A DNA stretch of 64,000 bases, from NCBI RefSeq assembly GCF_014201615.1, contig NZ_JACHEU010000001.1:186001-250000 (forward strand), written 5' to 3'. This DNA is from Aquamicrobium lusatiense. GTDB lineage: Bacteria; Pseudomonadota; Alphaproteobacteria; Rhizobiales; Rhizobiaceae. Both the position numbers and the translations under genes were made by a program. Under the pieces are notes generated by a model. It did no database searches. It saw only the letters and a list, made by a program, of their open reading frames with translations, and was not told where the DNA came from. Shown here in pieces: positions 11,952-22,153 of this stretch (its first letter is position 1; every line of letters starts with the position of its first letter).

Positions 11952-13334
11952 TCAGCGCCCTTTCCGGTCCGCCGGATAGGGCGTGCCGGCCAGCAGAGCC
12001 ATGCCTGTGACGATGAACAGGATGATCATCGCCATGCCGAGCCGTGGCGAGCCGCTGAGCGCCGTCACGGTCGCCACCATGAAGGGTGCGGCAAAGCTCG
12101 TTACGCGCCCGGCCAGCGCATAGATGCCGAAATAGCGGCCGGCTTCCTCGGCCGAGACGCTGCGCGCCATATAGGAGCGTGACGAGGCCTGCGCCGGCCC
12201 GAAGGCGATACCGATCAGCAATCCGTATAGGATGTAGGCCTTTTCCGCGGCCGTGCCGAACAGCCCGCCCGAATCGGCAGCGGAAAGCTGCAGGACGCCA
12301 AACAGCGTGTACCCCGGACCCGTCGAGACGATACCGACCGTCGCCACGCTGAGCAGAACCAGCGAGACCATCACCACCACCTTGGAGCCGAAGGCGCTGT
12401 CCATCCTTGCCGCGACAAGGCAGCCGAAGATCGCCACCACGTTGAGAATGATGCCGAATATGCCGATCTCAGTGATCGACCAGCCGAACATCGCCGCGGC
12501 AAATCCGCCGCCGAGCACGATCAGCGCGTTGACGCCGTCCTGATAGATCATGCGGGCGATGAGAAACCGGAAGATGCCGGGACGCCGGCGCACCTCGCCC
12601 AGCGTCGATTTCAGCTCCGCCAGCCCCTGACGCACGGCCGGGCGGATCGGGATACCCTTCACCGCATCCGGCGTGAACAGGAACATCGGCAGGATGAACA
12701 CCAGATACCAGAGCGCTGACAGCGGCCCGGTGGCGCGGGCATCTTCGCCCAGCGCCGGATCGAGCCCGAACAGGGGCTTCAGGCCGACGATGGTGAGCCC
12801 CGTCTCCGGCAAGGCCGCAAGGCAGGCAACCACGAAGATCAGCACCACCATGCCACCCAGATAGCCAAGCCCCCATGCGATATTGGAGATCTTTCCGATC
12901 TCTTCTTTCGGCACCAGCCGCGGCATCATGGAATCGTTGAAGACGGTGGAGAATTCGGCCGCGACCGAGGCCAGCGAGAACACCGCCACCACCCAGAACA
13001 GGCCGGAGCCGGGAGCCGCCAGCCACAGCAGGAGCAGGCAGCCGATCTTGATCGTGGCGAAGCAGGCGATCCACGGCTTGCGCGGTCCGGTCTGGTCGGA
13101 AATCGCGCCGAGCACCGGCGACAGCACGGCGATGGCAAACCCTGCCGCCGCCACGCCATATCCCCATGCCGCCTGGCCGGCGACCGGATCGCTCGCCATG
13201 CGCGACACGAAATAGGGACCGAAAATGAAGGTGGTGACGACCGTGAAAAAGGGCTGCGCCGCCCAGTCGAACAGCATCCAGCCCCAGATACCGGCACGCG
13301 ATGCCTTGCGCGCCTCGATGCAGGTTTCACTCAT
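11952..13334 (-). CDS. MFS transporter, UMF1 type (Atg22-like)
   Basis: 460 residues with about 12 membrane segments, beginning [28 protein letters not shown]. The FDWA..PF start and the later [29 protein letters not shown] are typical of the UMF1/Atg22 branch of the major facilitator superfamily. Fungal Atg22 exports amino acids from the vacuole; bacterial substrates are unknown. The ATG at 13334 has GGAG upstream and is preferred over 13424, which adds 30 non-membrane residues. It converges on purH without a strong terminator between them. Confidence 0.88.
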   Translation of the reverse strand: MSETCIEARKASRAGIWGWMLFDWAAQPFFTVVTTFIFGPYFVSRMASDPVAGQAAWGYGVAAAGFAIAVLSPVLGAISDQTGPRKPWIACFATIKIGCLLLLWLAAPGSGLFWVVAVFSLASVAAEFSTVFNDSMMPRLVPKEEIGKISNIAWGLGYLGGMVVLIFVVACLAALPETGLTIVGLKPLFGLDPALGEDARATGPLSALWYLVFILPMFLFTPDAVKGIPIRPAVRQGLAELKSTLGEVRRRPGIFRFLIARMIYQDGVNALIVLGGGFAAAMFGWSITEIGIFGIILNVVAIFGCLVAARMDSAFGSKVVVMVSLVLLSVATVGIVSTGPGYTLFGVLQLSAADSGGLFGTAAEKAYILYGLLIGIAFGPAQASSRSYMARSVSAEEAGRYFGIYALAGRVTSFAAPFMVATVTALSGSPRLGMAMIILFIVTGMALLAGTPYPADRKGR

Positions 13335-13451
13335 GCCATCTCCATCCGCCTGCCACGTCCAGCGCCCAATCCGCATGCCGGGATATAGAGCATTTATGGC
13401 GAAGTGGCATCGTCCGGACTGCACGAATGCAGAATACGTTCAGAAGGCGAA

Positions 13452-13482
13452 AGAAAACCGGGACCCGAAGCCCCGGTTTTCT
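13452..13482 (-). terminator. Hairpin terminator after the terC-family gene
   Basis: 11-bp arms AGAAAACCGGG and CCCGGTTTTCT around a 9-base loop, ten bases past the end of the minus-strand gene that stops at 13492. The T-rich arm supplies the weak-pairing tail. Confidence 0.75.
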
Positions 13483-13491
13483 GTCAGCGGG

Positions 13492-14148
13492 TTATGCACC
13501 CTGAAGATAGGGCCAAACCTCCATCGCCCCGCGATAGATCATCTCGCCCGCCACATAAAGGATGATGACGAGACCGACATAGGCGATCCAGCGATGCTTC
13601 TGGAGGATGCGCGCGATGAAGCTGGCGGCGAGGCCCATCAGGGCGATCGAGAGCGCCAGGCCGAAGATCAGCACGCCGGGATGGTCGCGTGCGGCGCCTG
13701 CGACCGCCAGCACATTGTCCAGCGACATGGACACGTCGGCAATGACGATCTGCCAAGCCGCCTGCGCGAAGGTCTTGCGCGGAGCCTTGCCGGCAACCGC
13801 GCCATCCTTGTCGATGTCGCTCTCCGTCAGGGCTTCCATGCCCTGAGCTTCCTCGGCAGCGCTGTGGCGCAGTTCCCGCCACATCTTCCAGCACACCCAA
13901 AGAAGCAGCACACCACCGGCCAGCAGCAGACCGACGATCTGGAGAAGCTGGGTCGTGGCGGCCGCGAAGCCGATGCGCAGCACCGTCGCGGCGATGATGC
14001 CAATGAGGATGGCCTTGGCGCGCTGCTCCTTGGGAAGGCCGGCGGCCGCCAGTCCGATAACGATGGCGTTGTCGCCGGCCAGAACCAGGTCGATCATGAT
14101 GACCTGCAACAGGGCCGTTAACGCATCGCCCGTGAAAAATTCTGTCAT
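13492..14148 (-). CDS. TerC-family integral membrane protein
   Basis: 218 residues and about seven membrane segments. The TerC/YjbE metal-site motifs are present: D20 and GDNA at 25-28 in MIDLVLAGDNAIVIGLAAAGLP, and later ADVSMSLDNVLAVAGAA. Members of the family export metal ions, notably manganese, or help metallate secreted enzymes; which ion is handled here is not readable. A charged cytoplasmic loop (ESDIDKDGAVAGKAPRKTFAQ) separates the two halves. The 5' side carries a base-paired element at 14257-14325, which may be a leader of this gene. Confidence 0.9.
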   Translation of the reverse strand: MTEFFTGDALTALLQVIMIDLVLAGDNAIVIGLAAAGLPKEQRAKAILIGIIAATVLRIGFAAATTQLLQIVGLLLAGGVLLLWVCWKMWRELRHSAAEEAQGMEALTESDIDKDGAVAGKAPRKTFAQAAWQIVIADVSMSLDNVLAVAGAARDHPGVLIFGLALSIALMGLAASFIARILQKHRWIAYVGLVIILYVAGEMIYRGAMEVWPYLQGA

Positions 14149-14256
14149 TCTGCACCCTTGCGTTCAGCTTGGGCGATCTGGCGCGCATATGAACCTTGCC
14201 GGACACACAGTCCGTCACAAGAACTCAGATGCGGTTTGAAATGGGAAACATGAAAG

Positions 14257-14325
14257 CCAGGCCGCCGGTTTTGAATTCCAGTCCGACATCACAGCCAAAT
14301 TGACTGCCAGAGGGGCCCGGCCTGG
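14257..14325 (-). promoter_or_regulatory. Predicted structured RNA in the terC leader
   Basis: Read on the minus strand, CCAGGCCG (14325-14318) can pair with CGGCCTGG (14264-14257). Inside it CAGTC (14306-14302) can pair with GACTG (14283-14279), giving a closed, nested structure about 110 bp before the start codon. TerC-family genes are often preceded by manganese (yybP-ykoY) riboswitches, but I do not see that consensus here. It could instead belong to the 3' end of the upstream gdh transcript. Confidence 0.35.
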
Positions 14326-14374
14326 TGCGCAATGCCTACGTCACCGGCCTTCAAAACGCAAGAGGTCTTCTGGA

Positions 14375-14400
14375 GGCCCGCCGGCTCGCCGCCGGCGGGA
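14375..14400 (-). terminator. GC-rich hairpin after the NAD-GDH gene
   Basis: Inverted repeat GCCCGCCGGC with GCCGGCGGG about 30 bases past the gdh stop. It lacks a clear U-tract on the minus strand, so it is a candidate 3'-end stabiliser rather than a sure terminator. Confidence 0.4.
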
Positions 14401-14429
14401 ATGATTCATCAGATCACAGCGCCGAGCCC

Positions 14430-17400
14430 TCAGGCCCCGCGCGGCCCCGACAGATCGCTCATCAGCCCCGCCGCGACGGACAGGCGCGACACCGAGATGT
14501 CGCCCGCCTCGGTCAGGGCCTGAAGACGCTCCCGGATCGCGCCGACGCGCGCGCCACCAGCTTCCAGCCACGCGGCCACCGGATCTTCCGCCCCGCCATG
14601 GCCGGCCAGCGCCGCCACCGCGATGCCGCTCCGTGCGGCGTCGATCGTGTCGGTCGCGCGCGACAGGGCGAGCTGGTCGTAATAGTCGGAGGGCGAGATC
14701 GCATAGGCGGCCTCTTCGATGCGGGCGATACGAAACGCTTCGCTGACCGCGAAGAACGCCCGCGCCGCCGCGATCATATCCGCACCGGCCAGGCGCGCGG
14801 TGAGCGCGATGTCGGGCACCAGATCGGCGAACTCGGCCAGCGCCAGCCGGGCTGCGAGCTGTTCGGGCACGCCGTGCGAGACGAGATCCGCGCGCGCGGC
14901 ATCCACCCGTTCGCGGGACGTTTCGGGCAGCAGCTGGAGCAGGTTCGGCTCAAGTTCCGTCCGCGCCGTCTTGAGGCTCGCAATGCGTTCGTCGAGGTCG
15001 CCGCCCCCGGCATCGTTCTTCAGGTACCAGCCGCTGTTCACATAGATCAGCCGGCTGACCGTCTGGTAGAGGCCGAGCTGAACCTCGCCGTCGATGCGGT
15101 TGTCGAGCGCATCGATCTCGTCGTAGAGCGCGGGCAGCCCGAAGCCTTCGCGGATCAACACGAAGGTCAGCATCACATCCGCAGCGCTGCGCCCCGTCGT
15201 CTCCATCAGCCGGTTGACGAAGGTGGGCCCGCCACGGTTGACCAGATCATTGGCCAGAACCCGGGTGATGATCTCGCGCCGCAGGCGATGGGTGGTGATT
15301 TCCTCGCCAAACCTTTCAGCCATGGCATGCGGGAAGTAGCTCATCAGGTCCTGCCCGAAATGCGGATTGTCCGGCACCTCGGAGGCGACGATATCGCTGA
15401 ACAGCACGATCTTGGCATAGGCGAGCAGCACACCGAGCTCTGGCCGCGTCAACGGCTCGCCCCGCGCCTCGCGCTCGGCCAGCACCGCAGCCGAAGGCAG
15501 GTTCTCGACCGCCCGGTCGAGCAGGCCACGGCTTTCCAGCGCCGCCATGAAGCGGGCCTGATGGGCCATGTCGGCAAGGCCGCGCCGCCGCGCAAGCGAG
15601 AGGGCGAGCGTCTGCTGGTAGTTGTTGGCCAGAACCAGCCCCGCCACCTCATCCGTCATCTCGGCCAGCAATTTGTTGCGCGCGGGCCGCTCAAGCGCGC
15701 CCTTGCGCATGGCGGCGGCCAGCGCGATCTTGATGTTGACCTCGACGTCCGAACAGTTGACACCGCCGGAGTTGTCGATGGCGTCGGAGTTGCTGCGGCC
15801 GCCCCTGAGGCCATATTCGATGCGGGCGCGCTGGGTCATGCCGAGGTTAGCACCCTCGCCTATGACCTTGGCGCGCACATCGCCGCCATTGATGCGGATG
15901 GCATCGTTGGCGCGGTCGCCCACATCCTGATTGGTTTCGCCGGCCGCCTTCAGATAGGTGCCGATGCCGCCGAACCACAACAGGTCCACAGGTGCTGCAA
16001 GAATGGCGCGGATCACCTCGACCGGCGTGGCGACCGTCTTGCCGATGCCGATCGCCGCAGCCGCCTCCGGCGTCAGCGTGATCGACTTCTGCGACCGCGA
16101 CACGATCATGCCGCCGGCGGAGAGCTTCGACTTGTCGTAGTCCTGCCAGCTCGAACGCGGCACGCCGAACAGGCGCTGGCGCTCGGCAAAGGACGAGGCG
16201 GCGTCCGGATCGGGATCGATGAAGATGTCGCGATGGTCGAAGGCCGCGATCAGGCGGGTCTGCTCTGACCGCAGCATGCCGTTGCCGAACACGTCGCCCG
16301 ACATGTCGCCGACGCCGATGCAGGTGAACGGCGTCGTCTGGATGTCGCGGTTCATTTCGCGGAAGTGCCGCTTTACCGCTTCCCACGCACCGCGCGCGGT
16401 GATCGCCATGCCCTTATGGTCGTAGCCGGCCGAACCGCCGCTGGCGAAGGCATCGTCCAGCCAGAAATCATGCGCCTCGGAAATCGCGTTGGCCGTATCG
16501 GAGAAGGTCGCGGTGCCCTTGTCTGCGGCGACGACGAAATATGGATCGTCGCCATCATGGCGCACCACGCCCTGCGGCGGGATCACCGCATCGGTGCCGA
16601 TATTGTCGGTGATCGACAGCATGCTGGAGATGAAGTTGATGTAGGCAGCCCGGCCGGCCTCGAACACCTCGTCGCGGCTGCCGCCCACCGGCAGGCGCTT
16701 GGGATAAAAACCGCCCTTGGCGCCGACCGGCACGATGACCGCGTTCTTGACCTGCTGGGCCTTGACCAGACCCAGGACCTCGGTGCGGTAGTCCTGCGCG
16801 CGATCCGACAGGCGCAGGCCTCCGCGCGCCACCGGGCCGAAGCGCAGATGCACGCCCTCGACCTGCGAGCCATAGACGAAGATCTCGCGCCACGGCCGCG
16901 GCTCGGGCAGCCCTTCTATGGCGCGCGGATCGAGCTTGAAGGCCAGCGAGTGACCCCGCTCCAGCTTGCCCTCGACGAAATGGTTGGTGCGCAGCGTCGC
17001 CTCGATCAGGTTGAGGTAGCGGCGGATGATGGTGTCGTCATCGATGTTGGGAACGTCTTCCAGCGCGTCCCTGATCTTGGCCTTGAGATGGCGCGCCGCC
17101 ACCTCGTCGCCCTGCGGTGCGGCCGGATCGAAACGGGCGACGAACAGCATGTAGAGCCCGCGCGCGATCTCGGGATAACGGTTCAGCGCCGCCGCGATGA
17201 AGTCCTGGCTCTGCGGAATGCCCGCCTGCTGCAGGTAGCGGCCATAGGCGCGCAGCACCAGTATTTCGCTGGCGGCGAGACCAGCCGTCTGGGCCAGCGC
17301 ATTGTAGCCGTCATTGTCCATTTCGCCGCGCCACACGGCGAGGAATGCCTCGTCGAACAGCGCGCCGCCGTCGGACAGGTCGACCGGCCGGCCATAGGCG

Positions 17401-19241
17401 TTCTCCAGCTCCATGTCGTGGACGAACACCTTGTCCGCGCCTTCGGTCCCGCTCCCTCCGTCAACCTCGAATGTGCGCTCGCTGATGACGCGGAACCCCA
17501 GATTTTCGAGGATCGGCACGCGCTGAGACAGGGCCACCGGGCTGCCATGGTGATAGATCTTCAGCGAAGCCTGTTCCTGCGTCTGGAAGACATCGCGATA
17601 ATAGTCGATCACGATCGGGTTCTCCCCGCTCACCTGCGCAATGCGGGCGGCGTCGACGAGCGCGACGTCCGGCGAGAAACTGTTGCGGTAGCTCTGCGGA
17701 AGACGCTGGGCGATCTCCGTCACCTGCCGGTCGACGCCTTCGGGGCCGGCCGCCTCGCGCAGCGCATCTTCCCATGTGCGCACGATATCGCGGATTTCGG
17801 CCTCGATCGTTGCCGTATCCACTTCCGGCGTCTTGCAGCCGGAGCGGCCGATGATGAAATGGATGCGCGCCAGTCCCCCTTCCGGGAAAGCCGGATAGAA
17901 GGCGGAGACGCGGCCTTCGAACACGGTTTTCAGATAGACGCCGATCTTTTCGCGCACCTCCGAATCGTAATGATCGCGGGGAACGAAGACAATGACGGAG
18001 ACGAAGCGGTCGAACTGGTCCGCCCGGATCAGCGCACGCACACGCGGCCGGTCAACCAGACCGAGTATCGCTTCGCAATGCCTGCCCAGCAAAGGCACCG
18101 GAATCTGGAACAGCTCGTCACGCGGATAGCTCTCCAGCACATTGATGAGGGCCTTGCCTGCATGGTCGAGCTGGTTGAGGCCGGACTGTTCGATCACCGT
18201 CTTCGCCTTGGAGCGAAGATAGGGAATGTTCATCACCGAGCGCGTGTAGGCGGTGGACGTGAACAGGCCGACGATGCGCAGTTCACCCGCAAGCTCGCCA
18301 TCGGCCGTGTAGGTCTTGACCCCGACATAGTCGAGGTAAATGCGCCGGTGCACCGACGACTTGGCGTTTGCCTTGGTCACGATCAGTGGCTCGGGCCCGT
18401 GCAGGAAGGCGCGGATTTCCGGCGTGGTGGTCACCGATTCCGTGCCACGGCGCAGCACCAGAACGTCCGGATCCCCCAGAATGCCGAGACCCGCCTTGTC
18501 GGCCAGTTCCAGCGTGCCGCTTTCCTCGCCGCCGCTGTATCTGTATTCGCGCATGCCGAGGAAGGTGAAATTGTCGTCGCGCAGCCATTCGAGGAAGGCG
18601 ATCGCCTCCCTGACGGCCTCCTGCTCCAGCGGAACCGGTGCATGGCGGAAATCGCTGATCGCCACATCCAGTCTGGCCAGCATCGGTTTCCAGTCGTGGA
18701 CGGCGGCGCGCACCTGCTCAAGCGTGCGGCTGAGCTTCTGCTCCAGCAGGGAAGCTTCATCCGCGTTCATGCGGGCGACATGAACCTGAATGACGCTCAG
18801 CCGGTCGGCACCGGCGTCTTCGCGGGACGCACATGTGTCACCCAGAATTTCCACCCCGCCCGCAGCGTCATGGCGCACGTTCAGCACCGGATGCGCGACG
18901 AAGAACGCCTCCCCGACCGCCTCGTTGATCTCGCCGATGACGGAATCGAACAGGAACGGCATGTTGTCGTTGACGACGGTGATGACCGTTACGGGGCGGC
19001 CCTGCCGCGAGACGTCCGCACCGGCATCGATCAGGATGGTGCTCCCGCCCTTGCTGTGGCTTGCGACGGCTTGTTCGGCCAGCGCTGCGGCGCGTTCCAG
19101 ATCCGCTTCATCATAGGCCGCGACGTCCTCATCGGGTGCCCGCGCCAGCAAATATTCCAGAAGTCTGCCGCCGGTTCCGGAGCCAGCCCCGGCGCTCCTC
19201 TTCGTTGCGGTTCTGTCGTATCCGGCTTTCTCAATAGCCAT
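14430..19241 (-). CDS. gdh2: NAD-specific glutamate dehydrogenase, 180-kDa class
   Basis: Oxidatively deaminates glutamate to 2-oxoglutarate with NAD, in the catabolic direction. 1603 residues, the length of the giant L_180 GDH class. The N-terminal half holds ACT-like and helical segments special to this class (LFDSVIGEINEAVGEAFFVAHP, LEWLRDDNFTFLGMREYRY). The catalytic core begins around 780 with GGLRLSDRAQDYRTEVLGLV, and VPVGAKGGFYPKRLP contains the likely active lysine K842. Then come DPYFVVAADKGTATFSD and the nucleotide-binding part with NDAIRINGGDVRAKVIGEGANLG. It is monocistronic by spacing. A second, short-type GDH is encoded at 59991. The symbol is by analogy. Confidence 0.96.
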   Translation of the reverse strand: MAIEKAGYDRTATKRSAGAGSGTGGRLLEYLLARAPDEDVAAYDEADLERAAALAEQAVASHSKGGSTILIDAGADVSRQGRPVTVITVVNDNMPFLFDSVIGEINEAVGEAFFVAHPVLNVRHDAAGGVEILGDTCASREDAGADRLSVIQVHVARMNADEASLLEQKLSRTLEQVRAAVHDWKPMLARLDVAISDFRHAPVPLEQEAVREAIAFLEWLRDDNFTFLGMREYRYSGGEESGTLELADKAGLGILGDPDVLVLRRGTESVTTTPEIRAFLHGPEPLIVTKANAKSSVHRRIYLDYVGVKTYTADGELAGELRIVGLFTSTAYTRSVMNIPYLRSKAKTVIEQSGLNQLDHAGKALINVLESYPRDELFQIPVPLLGRHCEAILGLVDRPRVRALIRADQFDRFVSVIVFVPRDHYDSEVREKIGVYLKTVFEGRVSAFYPAFPEGGLARIHFIIGRSGCKTPEVDTATIEAEIRDIVRTWEDALREAAGPEGVDRQVTEIAQRLPQSYRNSFSPDVALVDAARIAQVSGENPIVIDYYRDVFQTQEQASLKIYHHGSPVALSQRVPILENLGFRVISERTFEVDGGSGTEGADKVFVHDMELENAYGRPVDLSDGGALFDEAFLAVWRGEMDNDGYNALAQTAGLAASEILVLRAYGRYLQQAGIPQSQDFIAAALNRYPEIARGLYMLFVARFDPAAPQGDEVAARHLKAKIRDALEDVPNIDDDTIIRRYLNLIEATLRTNHFVEGKLERGHSLAFKLDPRAIEGLPEPRPWREIFVYGSQVEGVHLRFGPVARGGLRLSDRAQDYRTEVLGLVKAQQVKNAVIVPVGAKGGFYPKRLPVGGSRDEVFEAGRAAYINFISSMLSITDNIGTDAVIPPQGVVRHDGDDPYFVVAADKGTATFSDTANAISEAHDFWLDDAFASGGSAGYDHKGMAITARGAWEAVKRHFREMNRDIQTTPFTCIGVGDMSGDVFGNGMLRSEQTRLIAAFDHRDIFIDPDPDAASSFAERQRLFGVPRSSWQDYDKSKLSAGGMIVSRSQKSITLTPEAAAAIGIGKTVATPVEVIRAILAAPVDLLWFGGIGTYLKAAGETNQDVGDRANDAIRINGGDVRAKVIGEGANLGMTQRARIEYGLRGGRSNSDAIDNSGGVNCSDVEVNIKIALAAAMRKGALERPARNKLLAEMTDEVAGLVLANNYQQTLALSLARRRGLADMAHQARFMAALESRGLLDRAVENLPSAAVLAEREARGEPLTRPELGVLLAYAKIVLFSDIVASEVPDNPHFGQDLMSYFPHAMAERFGEEITTHRLRREIITRVLANDLVNRGGPTFVNRLMETTGRSAADVMLTFVLIREGFGLPALYDEIDALDNRIDGEVQLGLYQTVSRLIYVNSGWYLKNDAGGGDLDERIASLKTARTELEPNLLQLLPETSRERVDAARADLVSHGVPEQLAARLALAEFADLVPDIALTARLAGADMIAAARAFFAVSEAFRIARIEEAAYAISPSDYYDQLALSRATDTIDAARSGIAVAALAGHGGAEDPVAAWLEAGGARVGAIRERLQALTEAGDISVSRLSVAAGLMSDLSGPRGA

Positions 19242-19359
19242 GATATGCTTTGTCCTTCTGACGAAATGACAGCCATATGATCACAGATGGGTGGCTGCTT
19301 TTTGAATGACAGGCCTCAGCCCGCAGGAAGTCGTCGCGGCGTGTGCATGCGCTGAACCA

Positions 19360-19974
19360 TCACGAGCGCCCGGCAATCGCGGCGGCGGCACCCGCCATGG
19401 TCGCAGCACTGATGCGGTTGGCGATCTGCATGGCACGCCGGCTCTTCAGCAGGCGGCGCGCCTGAACGGCGGCAAGCGCCCATGAGAGATCGATGATGAC
19501 CAGAACCACGACCATGGTCAGCGTCAGTTCAAGCCAGCCCAGCACGGTGACCGATTGCAGATCGATGATGGTCGGCAGCAGCGCCAGATAGAACATCATC
19601 ACCTTGGGGTTGCCGAGCGACACCGCCAGACCCGCGAAGAACATTTTCAGGGAGGAACCTGCCTGCGGCAGGGGCGCGCCGTGCGCCTCGACAGGGGCCG
19701 TCCACATCTTCCACGCGAGAAAAAGCAGATATCCCACGCCAGCCCATTTCAGGATGAGAAAGGCAAGATGGAAAGTCTGGGCAACCACCGCAAGCCCGAA
19801 AACCGCTAGCGAGAGCCAGATCGCCTCCCCGATCCAGAGCGCCAGCAGAAACGGGAACACCCCGCGAAAGCCCGTGGAAATGACCCGCGCGACCAGCGCC
19901 GCCACGGACGGCCCCGGAGAGCCGGCGGCAACGAACAATGCTGCGGCGAAGATGAGCAGAGAGGTCAGATCCAT
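19360..19974 (-). CDS. LysE/RhtB-family amino acid exporter
   Basis: 204 residues with six predicted membrane segments. The N-terminal motif FVAAGSPGPSVAALVARVISTGFRGVFPF is the family signature (G-x-PGP). The inner loop and ISLGNPK-type motif VSLGNPKVMMFYLALLP follow. It probably exports an amino acid such as a threonine or homoserine analogue; the substrate is unproven. It lies just upstream of the gdh2 gene on the same strand (118 bp gap) and next to typA. A second, distinct LysE-family gene is at 61353. Confidence 0.9.
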   Translation of the reverse strand: MDLTSLLIFAAALFVAAGSPGPSVAALVARVISTGFRGVFPFLLALWIGEAIWLSLAVFGLAVVAQTFHLAFLILKWAGVGYLLFLAWKMWTAPVEAHGAPLPQAGSSLKMFFAGLAVSLGNPKVMMFYLALLPTIIDLQSVTVLGWLELTLTMVVVLVIIDLSWALAAVQARRLLKSRRAMQIANRISAATMAGAAAAIAGRS

Positions 19975-20056
19975 TCCGCAAGCTCCAGGCTGATGCGGCG
20001 ATCATAATCTTTTGAGGCGACCTGACCAGACGTCATCTGGTTCTTAAATCGATATG

Positions 20057-20088
20057 AAAAACCCGGCGCCGATGACGCCGGGTTTTTT
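20057..20088. terminator. Intrinsic terminator of typA, bidirectional in form
   Basis: AAAACCCGGCG and CGCCGGGTTTT arms around a short loop, with A-run and T-run flanks, 26 bases beyond the typA stop. Confidence 0.88.
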
Positions 20089-20113
20089 CTGTTGATGATG
20101 AGGCTGGCTGCGG

Positions 20114-21940
20114 TCAGGCCGCGCCGGCCACCTTCTGCTTCTCGAAGCGCTTGCGCTCATTGGGATCGAGATAGAGCTTGCGCAGGCGGATCGACTTCGG
20201 CGTCACTTCCACCAGCTCGTCCTCCTGGATCCACGACAGTGCGCGCTCCAGCGTCATGCGGATTGGCGGGGTCAGCTTCACGGCCTCATCCTTGCCGGCG
20301 GCGCGGATGTTGGTGAGCTTCTTGCCCTTCAGCACGTTCACTTCCAGATCGTTGTCACGCGAATGGATGCCGATGATCATGCCCTGATAGACCTTGACGC
20401 CGGGATCGATCACCATCGGGCCGCGATCTTCCAGATTCCACAGCGCATAGGCGACAGCCTCGCCCTGTTCGTTGGAGATCAGAACGCCGTTGGTGCGTCC
20501 GCCCAGCTCGCCCTTGTAAGGCTGGTAGGAATTGAACAGGCGGTTCATCACCGCCGTGCCGCGCGTGTCGGTCAAAAGCTCCGACTGGTAGCCGATGAGA
20601 CCGCGGGTCGGGGCGAGGAAGACGAGACGCTGGCGATCACCGCCGGACGGGCGCAGCTCGATCATCTCGGCCTTGCGCTCGCTCATCTTCTGCACGACGA
20701 TGCCGGCGTGCTCCTCGTCGACGTCGATGACGACTTCCTCGATCGGCTCCAGAATCTGGCCGTTCTCGTCCTTCTGCATGACGACGCGCGGACGCGACAC
20801 GGCAAGCTCGAAGCCCTCGCGGCGCATGGTCTCGATCAGAACCGAAAGCTGCAGCTCGCCGCGGCCCGACACATAGAAGGAATCCTTATCGGCAGATTCC
20901 TCGATGCTGAGCGCCACGCTGCCCTCGGCTTCCTTGAGCAGACGATCGCGGATAACGCGGCTCGTCACCTTGTCGCCCTCGGTGCCCGCCAGCGGCGAAT
21001 CGTTGACGATGAAGCTCATGGTCACGGTCGGCGGATCGATCGGCTGGGCCGGCAGCGCCTCGTTCAGCGAAGGATCGCAGAACGTGTCGGCGACAGTGCC
21101 CTTGGAAAGACCGGCGATGGCGACGATGTCACCTGCCTGCGCCTCTTCGATCGGCTGGCGCTCGATGCCACGGAAGGCGAGAATCTTTGACACGCGGCCG
21201 GTTTCCAGAACCGTGCCGTCATGGTGCAGAACCTTGACCGGCTGGTTCGGCTTCAGCGTGCCGCTTTCGATGCGGCCGGTGACGATGCGGCCAAGGAAAG
21301 GGTTGGCTTCCAGAATGGTGCCGATCATGCGGAAGGGGCCATCGCCGACCTTCGGGGCCGGAACGTGGTCGAGCACCAGATCGAACAGCGGTGCAAGGCC
21401 CTGATCCTTGGGACCCTCGGGGCTGGCGGCCATCCAGCCGTCGCGGCCCGAACCGTACAGGATCGGGAAGTCGAGCTGCTCGTCGGTGGCGTCGAGCGCC
21501 GCGAACAGGTCAAACACCTCGTTGATGACCTCATCGGCGCGGGCGTCGGGACGGTCGATCTTGTTGATGGCGACGATGGGGCGAAGGCCGACCTTCAGCG
21601 CCTTGCCGACCACAAACTTGGTCTGCGGCATCGGGCCTTCGGCCGAGTCGACCAGCACGATCACGCCGTCGACCATGTTGAGGATGCGCTCCACCTCGCC
21701 GCCGAAATCGGCGTGGCCGGGGGTGTCGACGATGTTGATGCGGGCGTCTTTCCACTCCACCGAAGTCGCCTTGGCGAGAATGGTGATGCCGCGCTCCTTC
21801 TCGATATCGCCGGAATCCATGACGCGTTCAGCGACGCGCTGGTTGTCGCGGACGGAGCCGGATTGCTTGAGGAGCGCATCGACCAGCGTCGTCTTGCCGT
21901 GGTCAACATGCGCGATGATCGCGATGTTACGGAGTTTCAT
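20114..21940 (-). CDS. typA: Ribosome-associated GTPase TypA/BipA
   Basis: Translational GTPase that binds 70S ribosomes and assists 50S assembly and stress responses. 608 residues, standard. The G1 motif [10 protein letters not shown] is at 10-19, then G2 region [11 protein letters not shown]3 [14 protein letters not shown] and G4 NKIDRPDAR. The EF-G-like domains III and V follow ([38 protein letters not shown]), and the TypA-specific C-terminal domain ends [16 protein letters not shown]. The ATG at 21940 yields [16 protein letters not shown], the usual start; the in-frame extension to 22003 is rejected. Confidence 0.97.
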   Translation of the reverse strand: MKLRNIAIIAHVDHGKTTLVDALLKQSGSVRDNQRVAERVMDSGDIEKERGITILAKATSVEWKDARINIVDTPGHADFGGEVERILNMVDGVIVLVDSAEGPMPQTKFVVGKALKVGLRPIVAINKIDRPDARADEVINEVFDLFAALDATDEQLDFPILYGSGRDGWMAASPEGPKDQGLAPLFDLVLDHVPAPKVGDGPFRMIGTILEANPFLGRIVTGRIESGTLKPNQPVKVLHHDGTVLETGRVSKILAFRGIERQPIEEAQAGDIVAIAGLSKGTVADTFCDPSLNEALPAQPIDPPTVTMSFIVNDSPLAGTEGDKVTSRVIRDRLLKEAEGSVALSIEESADKDSFYVSGRGELQLSVLIETMRREGFELAVSRPRVVMQKDENGQILEPIEEVVIDVDEEHAGIVVQKMSERKAEMIELRPSGGDRQRLVFLAPTRGLIGYQSELLTDTRGTAVMNRLFNSYQPYKGELGGRTNGVLISNEQGEAVAYALWNLEDRGPMVIDPGVKVYQGMIIGIHSRDNDLEVNVLKGKKLTNIRAAGKDEAVKLTPPIRMTLERALSWIQEDELVEVTPKSIRLRKLYLDPNERKRFEKQKVAGAA

Positions 21941-22153
21941 TGGTATCTTCTCTGGGGTACTGACGGCGGCAGCCAAAGCGGGTCCGGCCGCCCACGCCAT
22001 CAATTTCGGTTGGCGCGCTCTTACAGGTTTTTTCGCAAATGCGAAAGGGCAGCGGCCAAAGAAAATCGCCGCTTACGATTTGTTAAGGGTCCGGATGCGA
22101 TAAAGTTTCGTTAACCAAGGGTGCAGCGAACCCTTTCCGAAAGGCGATTGGAC

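Noticed and set aside
14149..14429. A yybP-ykoY manganese riboswitch upstream of the terC-family gene
   Set aside because: The expected conserved loops were not found; only a generic nested stem structure is visible.
14325..16268. A 647-codon open frame on the plus strand
   Set aside because: Antisense to the 3' part of the NAD-glutamate dehydrogenase gene. Low-complexity translation.
16365..19280. A 971-codon open frame on the plus strand
   Set aside because: It lies wholly opposite the NAD-glutamate dehydrogenase gene. Long antisense frames are expected in GC-rich DNA, and its translation is rich in Arg, His, Gly and Asp without any domain pattern.
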